A stretch of 64,000 bases of DNA from Paramecium octaurelia (lineage: Eukaryota > Ciliophora > Oligohymenophorea > Peniculida > Parameciidae), in assembly GCA_905182995.1 (NCBI GenBank), contig CAJJDP010000077.1, positions 340,185 through 404,184 of the forward strand. Direction: 5' to 3'. A model generated the notes under the pieces. The model had not been told where the DNA came from. It made no database searches and saw only the letters and a program-made list of their open reading frames with translations. Both the position numbers and the translations under genes were made by a program. Shown here in pieces: positions 23,348 through 37,100 of this stretch. The stretch's first letter is position 1, and every line of letters starts with the position of its first letter.

Positions 23348-24683
23348 TTTTATAGATTGTTGCCTATATTTTTAAATAGATACAACTAATTTAAATATAA
23401 CTAATAAAGTCTATTCTATTCTAGATGAGAAATATATACCATCATTAAGGCTCACATGAATTTGACTTTAATTTTATCTATAAGAAGTGGAACCATATGT
23501 TGAATTAACAAAATCATGGTAAATAGTCAAGGTTTCAAAAGGATAAAGTTAAAAGAATCATTAATTCATGAGATGGGGCCTTATTCCTAAATAAACTCAT
23601 CTTTCTTCTAGATAGGAATATATATATTATAAAACTAATTTCAAATCAAATATAAAATATAGATGGCATGAGTCTATTAATATCAATTCTCAGAAATACA
23701 ATAGTTTTTGTTTGATATCTTAAAGTCTTAGGTTTCTTCATTTATTATTATTTGTCATTCAGACATAGATGATTTAACTTTAGAGATCAAGATGTTTTAC
23801 TATTATTTTTCTTAAAATAACATCTTATTAAAGAAGGATAGCCAATTATATAAGATATTTGTGGGTGTTTTATTATGATTAATTTTATTATATTAATCAT
23901 TCAATTCTTTGATTTGTTTCAGTTCCATTTAGATTAGCTTATTAATCTTAAAATTGATTTGAAACTATCTTAATGTTGTATATTTGGGAATCGGAGCAAA
24001 GGTCATTTGACAATTCTAAAGCCACCTGTTATTCATAAAGTTTTCCATTTTGATCATCAATCTACAAAGAATACCTCAAGTCAACATCGTAATATTTGAG
24101 AGTAAAATCTTGTTCTAAATAGTTTTTGGTTAAACCAACAAGGAACATCTAAAATATTAATTGTTAAAAATACTTCGTTATATATTGAAAATGCTACTTA
24201 GTTGGGATTACGAAAATCATGGTATTCGGAAACACCACCATAAGAATAGACCATGCGTTTATCACTTACAGTATTATCAGGAAGTTAATATGTCAAAATC
24301 ACTACTTTATCATTATATCTGTAAGGAATTGCAGCTTAAAACAGCTAACGATCAATAAATATTCCAGGCAAGATTTGGGCATCTAAATATCTACTTAATG
24401 CATAATTATATGTAAATGATTTAACTATCTAATTGTACCAATCGTAAACCAACTAAAACTTGTAATTCAAAGATTAAGAAGTAAACACTATATCAACAGT
24501 AGCAATATAGTTCCCACTTCCACTATATGTTGGAGTTTAAACTAAAGTAAAATCAACAAATTGTGATGAGATTATTTCCCCTCCATTTTGGGTTATGATA
24601 TCAGATAAAATATAAGTTCCAAGCAAAGTTAAACCATTATTATAAATTCTAAACCTTCCTTCTGCAGTTAATGCCATAATGTA
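23348..24683. repeat. Direct repeat copy 1 (1,336 bp), likely assembly artefact
   Basis: From TTTTATAGATTG at 23348 to CATAATGTA at 24683 this block is repeated, identical as far as I compared it, at 24685-26020 (offset 1,337). The copies are separated by one ambiguous base. Perfect identity plus an N at the joint is what an unresolved contig-end overlap looks like, rather than a biological duplication. Copy 2 is in frame with the flanking gene. Confidence 0.92.
23897..24683 (-). pseudogene. Duplicated 3' end of the secreted-protein gene
   Basis: Within repeat copy 1, the last roughly 260 codons and TGA of the gene at 25234-29527 occur a second time without start or promoter. If the repeat is real this is a promoterless 3' fragment; more likely it does not exist in the genome. 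Confidence 0.7.
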
Positions 24684-24684
24684 N
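24684..24684. other. Single N at repeat junction (assembly gap)
   Basis: The only ambiguous base in the window. It lies exactly between the two copies of the 1,336-bp repeat and marks a contig join. Confidence 0.95.
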
Positions 24685-26020
24685 TTTTATAGATTGTTGC
24701 CTATATTTTTAAATAGATACAACTAATTTAAATATAACTAATAAAGTCTATTCTATTCTAGATGAGAAATATATACCATCATTAAGGCTCACATGAATTT
24801 GACTTTAATTTTATCTATAAGAAGTGGAACCATATGTTGAATTAACAAAATCATGGTAAATAGTCAAGGTTTCAAAAGGATAAAGTTAAAAGAATCATTA
24901 ATTCATGAGATGGGGCCTTATTCCTAAATAAACTCATCTTTCTTCTAGATAGGAATATATATATTATAAAACTAATTTCAAATCAAATATAAAATATAGA
25001 TGGCATGAGTCTATTAATATCAATTCTCAGAAATACAATAGTTTTTGTTTGATATCTTAAAGTCTTAGGTTTCTTCATTTATTATTATTTGTCATTCAGA
25101 CATAGATGATTTAACTTTAGAGATCAAGATGTTTTACTATTATTTTTCTTAAAATAACATCTTATTAAAGAAGGATAGCCAATTATATAAGATATTTGTG
25201 GGTGTTTTATTATGATTAATTTTATTATATTAATCATTCAATTCTTTGATTTGTTTCAGTTCCATTTAGATTAGCTTATTAATCTTAAAATTGATTTGAA
25301 ACTATCTTAATGTTGTATATTTGGGAATCGGAGCAAAGGTCATTTGACAATTCTAAAGCCACCTGTTATTCATAAAGTTTTCCATTTTGATCATCAATCT
25401 ACAAAGAATACCTCAAGTCAACATCGTAATATTTGAGAGTAAAATCTTGTTCTAAATAGTTTTTGGTTAAACCAACAAGGAACATCTAAAATATTAATTG
25501 TTAAAAATACTTCGTTATATATTGAAAATGCTACTTAGTTGGGATTACGAAAATCATGGTATTCGGAAACACCACCATAAGAATAGACCATGCGTTTATC
25601 ACTTACAGTATTATCAGGAAGTTAATATGTCAAAATCACTACTTTATCATTATATCTGTAAGGAATTGCAGCTTAAAACAGCTAACGATCAATAAATATT
25701 CCAGGCAAGATTTGGGCATCTAAATATCTACTTAATGCATAATTATATGTAAATGATTTAACTATCTAATTGTACCAATCGTAAACCAACTAAAACTTGT
25801 AATTCAAAGATTAAGAAGTAAACACTATATCAACAGTAGCAATATAGTTCCCACTTCCACTATATGTTGGAGTTTAAACTAAAGTAAAATCAACAAATTG
25901 TGATGAGATTATTTCCCCTCCATTTTGGGTTATGATATCAGATAAAATATAAGTTCCAAGCAAAGTTAAACCATTATTATAAATTCTAAACCTTCCTTCT
26001 GCAGTTAATGCCATAATGTA
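24685..26020. repeat. Direct repeat copy 2 (1,336 bp)
   Basis: Second copy, contiguous on its right side with the body of the large secreted-protein gene (25234-29527). It holds that gene's last exons, its TGA and about 550 bases of 3' flank. Confidence 0.92.
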
Positions 26021-29000
26021 TAAATAATTAGTGGAACTATAAATGTTTTGTGCCATTACTTTAACAAAGCGTTCATTATATAGTTAAACAGAACTTATTT
26101 ATTTGCTAAACGAAAAGGTTGCTACATAGGTTGAATTATTAAAAGATATTGTGTAGTAATGTAATTAAGTATCATTGCTCTTGATGTTCAAAGGATAAGT
26201 ATTAATAAAAACCAGATAATTATCATTAAAATGAGCTTGTGGAATGTGACTAAGGCCTTATTGCAAGGGTGAAAACTTAATTTAATCTCCACATGTAAAA
26301 TAACTTGCACACGTAACAGTTGCAATTTAGTATTAACTATCAACAACACAAGTAACTAGAATATAAATCCAATTCATTAATATTCTTTAACAACGAGTGT
26401 TAGGGCTTTGGCTTATGATAATATCTTTTACAAATTGATTATCCTTATTGAAAACTCTAATTATTTGATCAGTATCTGTAGACATTAAAACTACTCTAGT
26501 ATCTTCATTTTTCTAACCTTATAGTACATACTAATCAACTACATTCAAAGTGTCTCCTGATTCTTAGTTAAACAATTTTAATGGTTATACTATATCAATA
26601 TTTTTACCCTATCCGCATTACTAGCATTAGAGTATATAGTCGACTATGGTTCCTGTCATATTAATAGGAACTTCTGTTTACTTCCACTTTTCAATCAAAA
26701 GATCTTAATTAGGATTGAAGAATTTGATTTAAGTTTTAGTTTAATATAATACAATAGCTTGACTTAGTGAAACAGTAGGGTTATTTTTTAGATTCCACAT
26801 TGTTATATTTAATCTGAATTTATTCACCCATTGATTTGTCTAATAAGTAGGCACAATCTAATATGAAGTAATTCTGTCCATCCATCCCATATTATGATTT
26901 ACCCCATCATTCTAATAAAATATAAAATGTTTATATCCAGCAGCAGCCATTTAGGTATCGTAAATATATATTGAGGATCTCTTTGGAGCCAACACTTCCA
27001 CCAAAGAATCTCTTAATGGTTATCTAGGTCTATAAGCCAAAATGACAGCCAAATCTTCATTTTCTGGATCACTTGCTGCAATGTACAATAATCCTGAATC
27101 TTAGTTGATTGTGAGTGCCAAAGTAAGTTAAATTTTGTATTTATATGTAGGAAGTTCTTTCATTTAAAAGATATTACAATAGTTTGAAATATCATACTCT
27201 ATTATTTAAGATTTTGCATTCGTATGTACTACAACAAAGAAGGAATCCTTACCAATAGCAACATTTATAGTAGAATCCGTATAGGTTAAAACTTTAACAA
27301 TGGTAGGTTCTTTGTGAAAATCTGCAATTATGACATTATCATTATTGATAATAAAGAATAAGTTTGGATGATATCTAGGATTGCCAACAATTCTCAAAAC
27401 GTTCCAACTTCCTTAAAATCCTAATGCTCTTACTGTTGCTTCAGTAATTGAATTTAATTATTTATTGTTAATATTCCAAATGTCCAATTATTGATTACTG
27501 AGAATAACATATAATCTATTAGCAGCAACATGGATAGATTTTACCGTTGCTGATAAGAATGTACTATAGGTAAATTGTTATTATTATTGAATTTCCAATT
27601 AAGAAATTGAATACAATACTACAGTTAATTTATTTTCAATAAGCAAAATATACAAATATTCTTCTTAAAAGTAACATTAGAAGTTTGTGTTGTCCAAATC
27701 AATGGTTGTTGTAAATTTCTTATAATTGATACATTGCAAGTTTACTTGACCATTATTATATGAATCTGTTGAACATATGTAGGGTAAGACATCTTTAGTC
27801 GATGCTTCTTAGAAGATGATTAATATTCTTGAGTCATTTTCATCTAAACTAATCAATTTCACAAATTTTGAGGCTTTAGCTGATGGAATTTTGGAATATA
27901 TAGATTCAGCATTAATGTAGCCTCCTTATTTTATATTTAGGGTTACTGTATTTGCACCAGACAGAGTTTGAGAAGATTGATTATATCTAATATTTGGTCC
28001 AGAAACTGGAATTTAAAATGCAGTCATTGCAGGATAGTCATGATGTACATCAGGTAATTCCAAATCAGATAATGGGTATATTTTAGAATCTGATGAATTA
28101 ATAATTCCATATACAACAGTTGAAAAGCATGAATTATCAAATTAATCCTTTGCAGTAACGGTTAATACTGACTTTGATGCTGTCAATTCTCCAGATAAAA
28201 ATCTTAACTTGCCGCTAGATAAAGTAAATCTTCTGGCATCAACTTAAGTAACATAAATCAGTTCCTACAAGTACTAATTGATCAATAGTCCTTAAATTCC
28301 TTCAAGCACTTCCTTGTGAATCAAATCATGAGTTTATATGTTGATTAAGTATGTTTTTCCCTTATTTTATATTATCAATAACTCTTATGATATTTTCAAT
28401 ACAGTAGAATAAACTGGAATAAAATCTAAGGTGTATGAACTCCTGAAATTCCTATTCTCATAAATTTCTGCTCTATTGTTAGTAAATAAAACTCCAATTG
28501 TTTCTTAAACAGAACCATCCTCAGATATAAAATGACTGACATCAAATTCTCTTGCATCATTTAATAATTCAATCTTGCCTACTAAACTGAATTCGTACCA
28601 TTGATCCATCTATAATATAATAATGCCATCAAATGCTGTTAGAATGTAAAGTTTGCCGTCTGCAAATAACTCAAAATCAATCAAACTGAACTCATAATCG
28701 AAAGGATCATCCACTTCTAGTAATGTGCCTATGATGAATGAATTCAGTGAATCAATTAATTTCAAAGTGGATGCATTGAAAATCTCAATTACAGAATTTT
28801 TTTTCAAATCTGATCCAGTGGCATAAGCTGGAGTTGATCGGAAAAGCAATTTAACTTGACTTTTCTTGCTATCAACAAAAGTGATCATCCTAGTTATTCT
28901 TTTCGTGATTATGTTTAATACATCAAAATTAGTGTTAGTGATATTTTTAACGGAACCTGATTTATCAACAATAAAGAAATAATTTTGAATAGGATTCAGT

Positions 29001-29527
29001 CCTCCATTATAGCAGTCGGCCAAAAACTAAGTCTCATTCAAATATTCCAAATTTAAGCATTAAATATCTTAATTCAAGGAAAACACAATTTTTTTATTAA
29101 AGTAGGGTGGTTTAAAATCTCCTTGTAATCTTATAATAATTACAATATGCATACCCTTCAGCGTAATAAATTGACAGTTGATTTAAATTTTTCTCTAAAA
29201 ATGCAAACTGATTTAGCCAAACATTTTAGCTTTATTCTGTTCTTGCTTAGATGGCAACAATTTTTGATATACCTGAGATTAATTGAAAATTATACCTTCA
29301 ATAAGTAATTTTGGTGCATATTCTTAATGCAGAGGTTTCTTTATGGTAAAGAAGGATTGCTTTGGTGATAAAGTGTAATTCAAGTAGGATCCTGAAAATA
29401 GGTCTTTTAGATTCCATTCAAAGGTCTCGGATGTTGAGAAGTATGCTTTGACTTACTCCTGCTTGACAGAGCAAGGCTCTAGTGCTAACCCCAAGTATAT
29501 TATGGGTAATAGAATCAGAATTAACAT
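25234..29527 (-). CDS. Large secreted protein, ciliate-specific, unknown function
   Basis: About 1,400 residues. The start at 29527 begins a signal peptide (MLILILLPIIYLGLALEPC) with a likely cleavage after LGLA. The mature part is a long run of short beta-rich segments of the kind seen in propeller-like extracellular proteins of ciliates (for example IIINN-type strands, LYILTAFDGIIILQ, VIIADFHKEPTIVKVL), with few cysteines and no C-terminal membrane helix that I can see. The final exon after a 25-nt intron ends in ETNQRIE then TGA at 25234. Additional mini-introns are implied by in-frame TGAs but not all were placed. No named domain was recognised. The 3' end is duplicated by the assembly repeat. 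Confidence 0.75.
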
Positions 29528-30399
29528 TGTATAAAATGATATTTAAAAAGGAGATCGTAATATTAATATTAGTTTTAATGCGTCATTATAAAAATATAGA
29601 ATGATATACCCTATAGATCGTAAATTAATTTTAATAGAAATAAAAAAATAATTAAATAGTATATCCTCTACCCTCTGATAGATTCAATAAACATTAGAAT
29701 CTGACTTTTTTCATTAAAATTTACAATAATTTTTATTACAATAATGAATTTTGATTTTGATTTTTATTTGAAGAATTTTTTGATTAAATTAATTCAATAA
29801 CCCTTATAATATCTAAAAAGAGCCAATCAAATTCATCTTTATTATTAATATCCATTCAATAAAATGATTCTATCTCAATTAAACTTTTGTTTGTCTTTCA
29901 AATTGCAATCAAGATTATATTTAAATATATATACTACTTAAATATATTTGTAGATGCTATACAAATTTAATTAGAAGTACTTACATACAAGGTTTTCAAT
30001 AAAATTATTTGTTTTAAAACAGCATTAATTCTATGGTGCTAAGTACAAAGTTTTAATTAGTTATCATCCATCAACAATGCGCTTTTCTGATGATATTACT
30101 TATAATTCAAAAAGTTATGGGTAACATTTTCAAAGTAGAATAACCAATATTATATTTTTTAATTGCTTTTAAAATAATATAATAGTTGCATCAATTCGAA
30201 GCTTATATAAACCTTCCTTGTAATTTTAAATGATAGTATTACCTTTATTTTGCTTTTCCCTGGAATACTGATGTGTGAAAAATGAATGTTAATTAATAAT
30301 AAAATATATATATTTTTTTGAGTAGCTAAAAAAAAGAATGATTTTGTAATAATTTTATTATTAATCTGAGAATGAAATCAGTTTCTTAATGAAAAGAAT
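29528..30399. other. AT-rich intergenic region
   Basis: About 870 AT-rich bases upstream of the secreted-protein gene. No feature recognised. Confidence 0.4.
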
Positions 30400-31130
30400 T
30401 TTTTAGCAAATTTATTTGAAATTTAGAATATGATATGATTTTAAGAATGAGAGTTTGCAAACTTAAGAAAATGGTTACCTTGAAAATTATAAACATGTAC
30501 AATAGACAGGATAATCATAATCAATGTAGATATTTTGGATTGTTGAAAATAGAGTAAATAATAAAAGTGATTGGGTGAGTATTTAATTTTACTTTTCTGC
30601 TTTATATTACGATTATTCTTTTTTCCAAAATTACTCACCTAAGGAGATGTTATTTCTTCTGAAAGTTGTCAAATTTTTTTATAGAAATCTAAAACTCTTT
30701 TTGCTTAATGGTTAAATTTTGATAATCAAGAACATACTAACATCACTCATTAGTATCAGCTAAGAGTTGAGAATAGGTTACGTTTAATGGCAACAACTTT
30801 AGAGATTAAAAAATTATAATCGTATAAGTTGGTAGTTGTAATTCTCTTTCTGTTGTAATCATTATTAACTTAATGTATGTACGTATCATCTAAAATGACA
30901 AGCATTGTAATATCAATAGGGATGACTTTTTGAATACTCTTTATTATTTGATATCATTAATTGTCATATTTTGGACATGCACAAATCTCAGAAAAGAGTT
31001 GCTAAGCAGGCAAATGCAAATTTTTAGGTTAATTTACTAATGTGTAATTGAAAGGTTAAGCTGAGTTGTGGCAAATAATGGATAGATATCAGAAGTTACT
31101 GAGTATTATCAAAATCTGTACTTAATTACC
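30400..31130 (-). pseudogene. Coding-like minus-strand stretch, possibly decayed
   Basis: On the minus strand a frame reads NLHLPAQQLFSEICACPKYD near 31000-31060, then after an in-frame TGA continues with SIQKVIPIDITMLVILDD and NRKRITTTNLYDYNFLISKV down to a TGA near 30770; a third frame stays open from about 30740 to 30320. Composition looks coding, but no intron set I tried gives one uninterrupted protein. The VILDD strand and its surroundings faintly recall CLP1-type polynucleotide kinases; I would not rely on that. It may be a decaying gene copy. Confidence 0.3.
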
Positions 31131-31197
31131 TTATATACGCTATGGCAGAAAAGGGGATCGAATATTAAATCCGTTTTTATTTTATAATTAAATAATT

Positions 31198-34100
31198 ATG
31201 ACAAACAAAGTTGCTGTCTTGCTGGTACTTGTGGGGCTCATAAGCTGTAAGAATTGATTGTTAACTTTAGTTGCAAGTGCCTCTTTGATAAATGTGCAAT
31301 CATTGGCTCAGATTGACGTAGAGTCTTACGGATGTGACAAGTCAAAGCTGTATGATGCCGAAGAAGGTCTCCAGAAACTTGGTGAGGCCCTCGCTTTTGC
31401 TTAGACAGGAAAATTAGATCAAGACATCAAGGAATTGAGAGAATTGCAAATGCTAGCTAAGAAGGGAATGGAAGAACAAGTGCAGGTTTCATTTGTTTAA
31501 GTTCATAATCTTCAATACCTTTATATGTTAAAACATAAATTTGACTCCCTGGCACTTATCGAGATGCCAAACACATTCGCTCGTCCTCATATTGATGGAA
31601 TGAAATCATAGATTAACTTAGTTTTGGCAGCTACCGACACTTAAACCAGAAAAGCCTGTTGTGAGATGCTGTTCAAAATGATCGAAGTCTTACTTTTAGA
31701 TCTTCTCGAATTAGAAGAAGAATGCTAGAAACCTATCACAATAAACATTGAGGGAGAAATCAGAAAAATTTAAATTATCAGAGGACAATGTGATAATACC
31801 CCAACTCCAGAATAACCACCAGTCATCCCTGTTGATCCCAAACCAATCTAACCCTAACCCAAAACTCCTATCATAATCATCCCTCCTAAACCTAAGGATC
31901 CAACTCCAAAACCTAAAGATCCAACTCCTAAACCTAAGGATCCAACTCCTAAACCTCCTGGACCTAAAGATCCAACTCCAAAACCTCCTGGACCAAAAGA
32001 TCCAACTCCAAAGCCAAAGGATCCAACACCTAAACCAAAGGATCCCACACCTAAGCCACCCCCTAAGCCAAAGACTCCAAGTCCAACACCTTAAGTTGTC
32101 ATTGATTGTGTCAAAGGTGCTAATGTGGTTGGAGACATGAGTGCAAGTTCAGATTAAGCTGTGGCTGATTCAGTGATCGAAGGCAAAGACCTTGCTGGAG
32201 CCACCGATTATGGTTATGGTTTCTGGTTGAGATGGTTGAGCAGATATCCAGATGAATTGATTTCAGGAAGAACAAAGAATACATATTACTTTGTATCCAG
32301 ATTAACAACCAATCAAAAATTCAATGATGCAGAAATGGGCGATAGAGTTCTGGCCATCTGGCACTATGATACAGCCTTCCATTTCACTACATTAGATAAA
32401 GCATCTCGTAATCCAAATGTAAATCAGAACATCCCAACAGGAGACATCGAAGGATTATGGAGTTATGTCTACTACTCATATAGTGGAAGATTGAAGAAGG
32501 CTGTTGGTCTCTTGAAATTCGGAGCTAGTGGAAAGGTACAATAAGTCACATTAGATGTCACTCACGATATTCCCACATACTTGAGATTAATTGTAGGAGG
32601 TAGATAATTTAGTTATCCTGGATTCAATGGGTAATTCACTAATCCAGTCTTCAAGATTGGTGAAGGAGCTTACGTTAATTCTGAATTAGAATTATTCGAT
32701 TACAATCTTAAATGCAATCCTTATCCAAAATTAGATTGTACTGAGAGAGCCAAGCAAACCTTGATTCATAAAGCTGTTAGATACAATGTTTAAACTGCTA
32801 AAGTACAAACAGTCAAAACAACTCTCGAAACACCATTCCCTGAAGAATATTCAGTTAGTGGTTGGTTCAAATGGAAGCAATTGGAGAAATAGGAACCATG
32901 GCACTTAATGTTCAGAGTGTTTTCCACAAAGGAGAATAATAATGCAAAGAATTTAGGAGATAGAGATTTGACCGCTTGGATTGGTACTGCAAATGATGGT
33001 ATTGTCTTGTTGTCCACTTATTCATATAATAACTTATTTGGAGAAGGTAACCCAAATATCATGAATCAAATCCAACACAAGAATAGAATTCAAGAGTGGA
33101 CATTTGTCTACTTCGGATATTCATTTAAACAAAAGACTGCTCATTCAATAGTCCACTTCAAGGAAGCTAGAGAAGAGAGAACATTTGAGAACGTTAACCA
33201 TTTCTTGGTCCAAAGACTCTCAATCAATTTGGCAAAAGACGACCATTATCCTTCTTGGAATGGTATCATCGGCAAATTTAGAATTGACTTGTGTAATGGT
33301 GCTTATGATCCCAAATTCCCAAGAACTGCTACTCCAGTTCCAAGTCCATCCCCTTTAGGTCCAACTCCACCACCTTCAAAGACTGTTGAACCACCTCCCA
33401 AGACTCCAACCATCAAACCACCTCCCAAGCCAGTCAAACCACCCACTCCAGAAGTTGTAGTGTCACCACCTCCTCCCATCATTAAAACACCAGAAGTTAT
33501 GCAAAAATGCATTGAAGGTCAAGCTGCAATCGGAGATTCATCTTCAGCCCCTGATGTTAAACCAGTTGCTGATATCCAAGTACCTGAAGAAGCCTTGAAG
33601 GATGTTACAGAATATGGTTATGGATTCTGGAGCAGATGGTTGACTAGACATCCAGAATAGTTATTCGAAGGAATGAGTGAACCATGGTATTTCGTATCAA
33701 GATTGACATCAAATGATCCATATGACAATATTAGAATGGGAGACAGATTGTTGGCAATCTTCTTAAGCAAAGATGGATACACATTCATCACAAATGATAA
33801 AGGAACTTCTAATCCAAATCTCTATAAATAATAACCATACAAGGACATTGAAGGTGTTTGGACATACATCCACTTCAGTTTCAGTCCATTGAAAAAGAAG
33901 GCTGTTGCCTTTGTTCATGCTAACAAAGAGACCTCATAGATTGAATTGGCTGGAATCACCCACGAAGCTCCAAAGAAATTAAGATTCATTTTGGGAGGTA
34001 ACGATCTCAAACTCTATCCTGGATTCAATGGTTAATTCACAAGACCAGTCTTGAAGATCGGTCCAGGTTCATTCATCGGCTCTCCTGAAGATGTTCAAAA

Positions 34101-37100
34101 GTATGCCTTATCATGCAACCCATTACCAGAACCAGATTGCAAGAAGGGAAGAGGAGTCAGCAATCTGATTGAATCAACAAAGGAATTCAACAAAGGAAGT
34201 GAAGTCACAATGTTTGTTGCAGATAATGAACGTCCATTCCCAGATAATTACGCCATTGGAGGTTGGTTCTTGTGGACACCAACTGAATAAGAAGATTGGC
34301 ATTTAACATTCAGAGTTACAATCAATGGATAAAAACACAATAAGAATGACTAATTATTGGGAGACAGAGATCTCACAACCTTCTTGAGCAAGTCAGGTAG
34401 TTATCACTTTGCTACCTATACATACACTGATAACTTCGGTAAAGGAAATCCCAACAAGTACATTAATACTGAACATCAAAACAAACATACTGAATGGCAT
34501 TACATTTACATGGCATATTCTCGAGAGTAAAAGAGAGTATTGACTATTCTCTTCACAAAAGGAGATAGACAAGTCAAATACATTGATGAGGTCAATCATT
34601 ATCTTGCTCCCTTGTACAAGATCTTCTTAGGAAAGGATCAATTCTATCCAGCTTATAATGGTTATTTAGCAAATGTTCAATTCTTTGCTTGTGAAAGTGC
34701 ATATGATCCCGATTACAAACCACCTGGATAACCAGAAGTACCCAAGTAACCTGAAGTGCCAGTCAAACCACCTGAGCCATAAAAGGAACCAACATGCTTG
34801 AAGGGTGACACAACTATCGCTGATACTGCTTTTGATTCATAGAAACCACTGGTAGATTTCGTGTTAGACAAACCAGAATAATTGTAAGATGTTAGAGAAT
34901 ATGGGTATCAATTCTGGATGAGATACATGACTCGTCACCCTGTCCCAATGTATCAAGGTAAAAGAGCTTCTTGGTACTTTGTCGCTAGATTATCAGGCAG
35001 AAAAGACTTTGAAGATGTTGGAAAAGGCGATAGATTATTGGCAATCTATTAAGCTAGATCAGATTATGCATTTGTTACCAATGATCATAAGAATAACAAT
35101 TTCAATACAGATGCTGGTCGTTTTGAATTCGGAGATATTGAAGCTGTTTGGACATTCGTTCATTTCTCATATACTTCTGCAGGTAAAGTAGTTTCATGGA
35201 TCCAATATGACAATAGTGAACCAAAGACTTTCTCTGTTGCTGCTACTCATGACAAACCTGATTATTTGGAATTTGTTTTAGGTGGTACTCAGGGCAATAC
35301 TTATCCAGGATTCAATGGTCAATTCACATCAGTTGTTATCAAAGTTGGATAAGGTTCATTCGTAGAAACAGCTGAATAATTCCGTAAGTTTGCTATCAAT
35401 TGCAATCCTAAACCACTCCCAGTTTGTAATAAGGCTAAGGAAGTTGTTTTGATTGAAAAATCAAAGAGATTCGAAGCTTAAAACAGTGAAGTCAATGAAA
35501 TCACATCTCCAGAAGAGTAAGCATTCCCAGATGAATACTCCGTTAGTGGTTGGTTCAAATGGAGATCAACAGTCATGGAACCATGGCATTTAGCTATTCG
35601 TCTTCATCAAAATAAGGGTATGGAGAATGCCAACGCTGCCAAGTTGGGAGATAGAACCATAGGTGCATTTGTTGGAAATAATGGAAACTATGCAATTACA
35701 ACCTATACTTATACTAATTTGAATGGAGAAGGTGATCCCAATAAATATGTTTAAGTGCCCTACAAGGATCAATTAGCTTAATGGCATTTTGTATTTATTG
35801 GATACAGCAGGGCTAAGAGATAACTTGTTGGTTTCTTGTAATGGAAGGACAGAAAGGAAAACATTAACTTGGAAAACATCAATCATTATCTAACCAATTC
35901 AGTCTATGTCAATGTAGGAAAGGATAGATTCTACCCAGCATTCAATGGTCACATTGGTTCATTGAAATTGTAATTGTGCAGTGGAGCATTCACCCCAGTG
36001 TTCCCAGAAGATCCTTAACCACCTTAGGTACCATCTACTCCACCTCCTCCCAAGCCAGTTGACCCAACAAAGCCTGTTGATCCTACTAAACCAGTTGACC
36101 CAACAAAACCAGAAGATCCAGTTCAACCACCCAAACCTGCAGAACCTGAAATTGTCAGAAAGTGTGTTAGTGGTTAAGTTCAAATTGGAGATATGCCTTC
36201 TAGTGGCGATAAAGTTGTTGATCTCAAGGTCACTGAAGATAAATTGGGAAGTGCAATTGAATACGGATATGGATTTTGGACCAGATGGCTCACAAGATGG
36301 CCAGACACTCTTATTAAGGGAGCCAGTGAACCATGGTATTTCATTTCTAGATTGACAAATAATGATCCATATGACAACATTAGAATGGGAGACAGATTAT
36401 TGGCTATTTGGTTAGGTTAGGCTGGTTATACATTTATTACCAATGATGTTGCTTCAGGTAACCCTAATCTTAGTAAATAAATACCTTATGGAGATATTGA
36501 AGGTGTTTGGACCTATATTCATTTCAGTTACAAATCAGGATAAGCTGTTGGTGTTGTTAGAATTGGAGACAAGACTCAATTCACAGTTCTTGATGCCAAA
36601 CACGACCAACCTAAATTCTTGAGATTGATTGTCGGTGGTTCTGATCTCAAATAATATCCAGGATTTAATGGTCAAATCTCATCGCCAATTCTTAAATTAG
36701 GCGCTGGTTCATTTGTAAATACTGAGGAGGATTTCAATAAATTCGTGTTAGCATGCAATCCAAGACCTGAACCAGATTGCAAGGGTAAGACTGAAAGCAA
36801 ATTGATTGAGGGTATAAAGAAATATGAATCTACACAACCAGAGTTTTATGAACATGTTAGAGACGAGAAATCTCTCTTCCCAACTATGTATGGTATTGGT
36901 GGTTGGTATAAATGGGAACCAACAAAGTAGGAACCATGGCATTTGGCATTTAGAATTACAACAAACGATTAGAAGACCAATAAGAATGCCGAAGTGTTGG
37001 GAGATAGAACACTCGCAGTATGGTTAAGTGATCAATAATTGTATGCATTTGCCACATATTCTTATACAAACATGTTTGGAGCTGGACAACCAAATGCAGC

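Noticed and set aside
23425-23600. Short plus-strand frame starting MRNIYHHQGSHEFDF
   Set aside because: It has some coding character but stops after about 48 codons, has no recognised family and lies in 3' flank; too weak to call.
23871-23900. Possible hairpin terminator (gattaat...attaatc)
   Set aside because: A seven-base AT stem in very AT-rich DNA occurs by chance, and eukaryotic genes do not end at such hairpins.
24161-24358. 65-residue plus-strand ORF present twice (also 25498-25695)
   Set aside because: It is antisense to the last exons of the secreted-protein gene and is duplicated only because of the assembly repeat.
31854-32048. Gly-rich minus-strand ORF (repeated SLG/FGVGS)
   Set aside because: It is the antisense of the Pro-rich KDPTPKP linker in the giant plus-strand gene.
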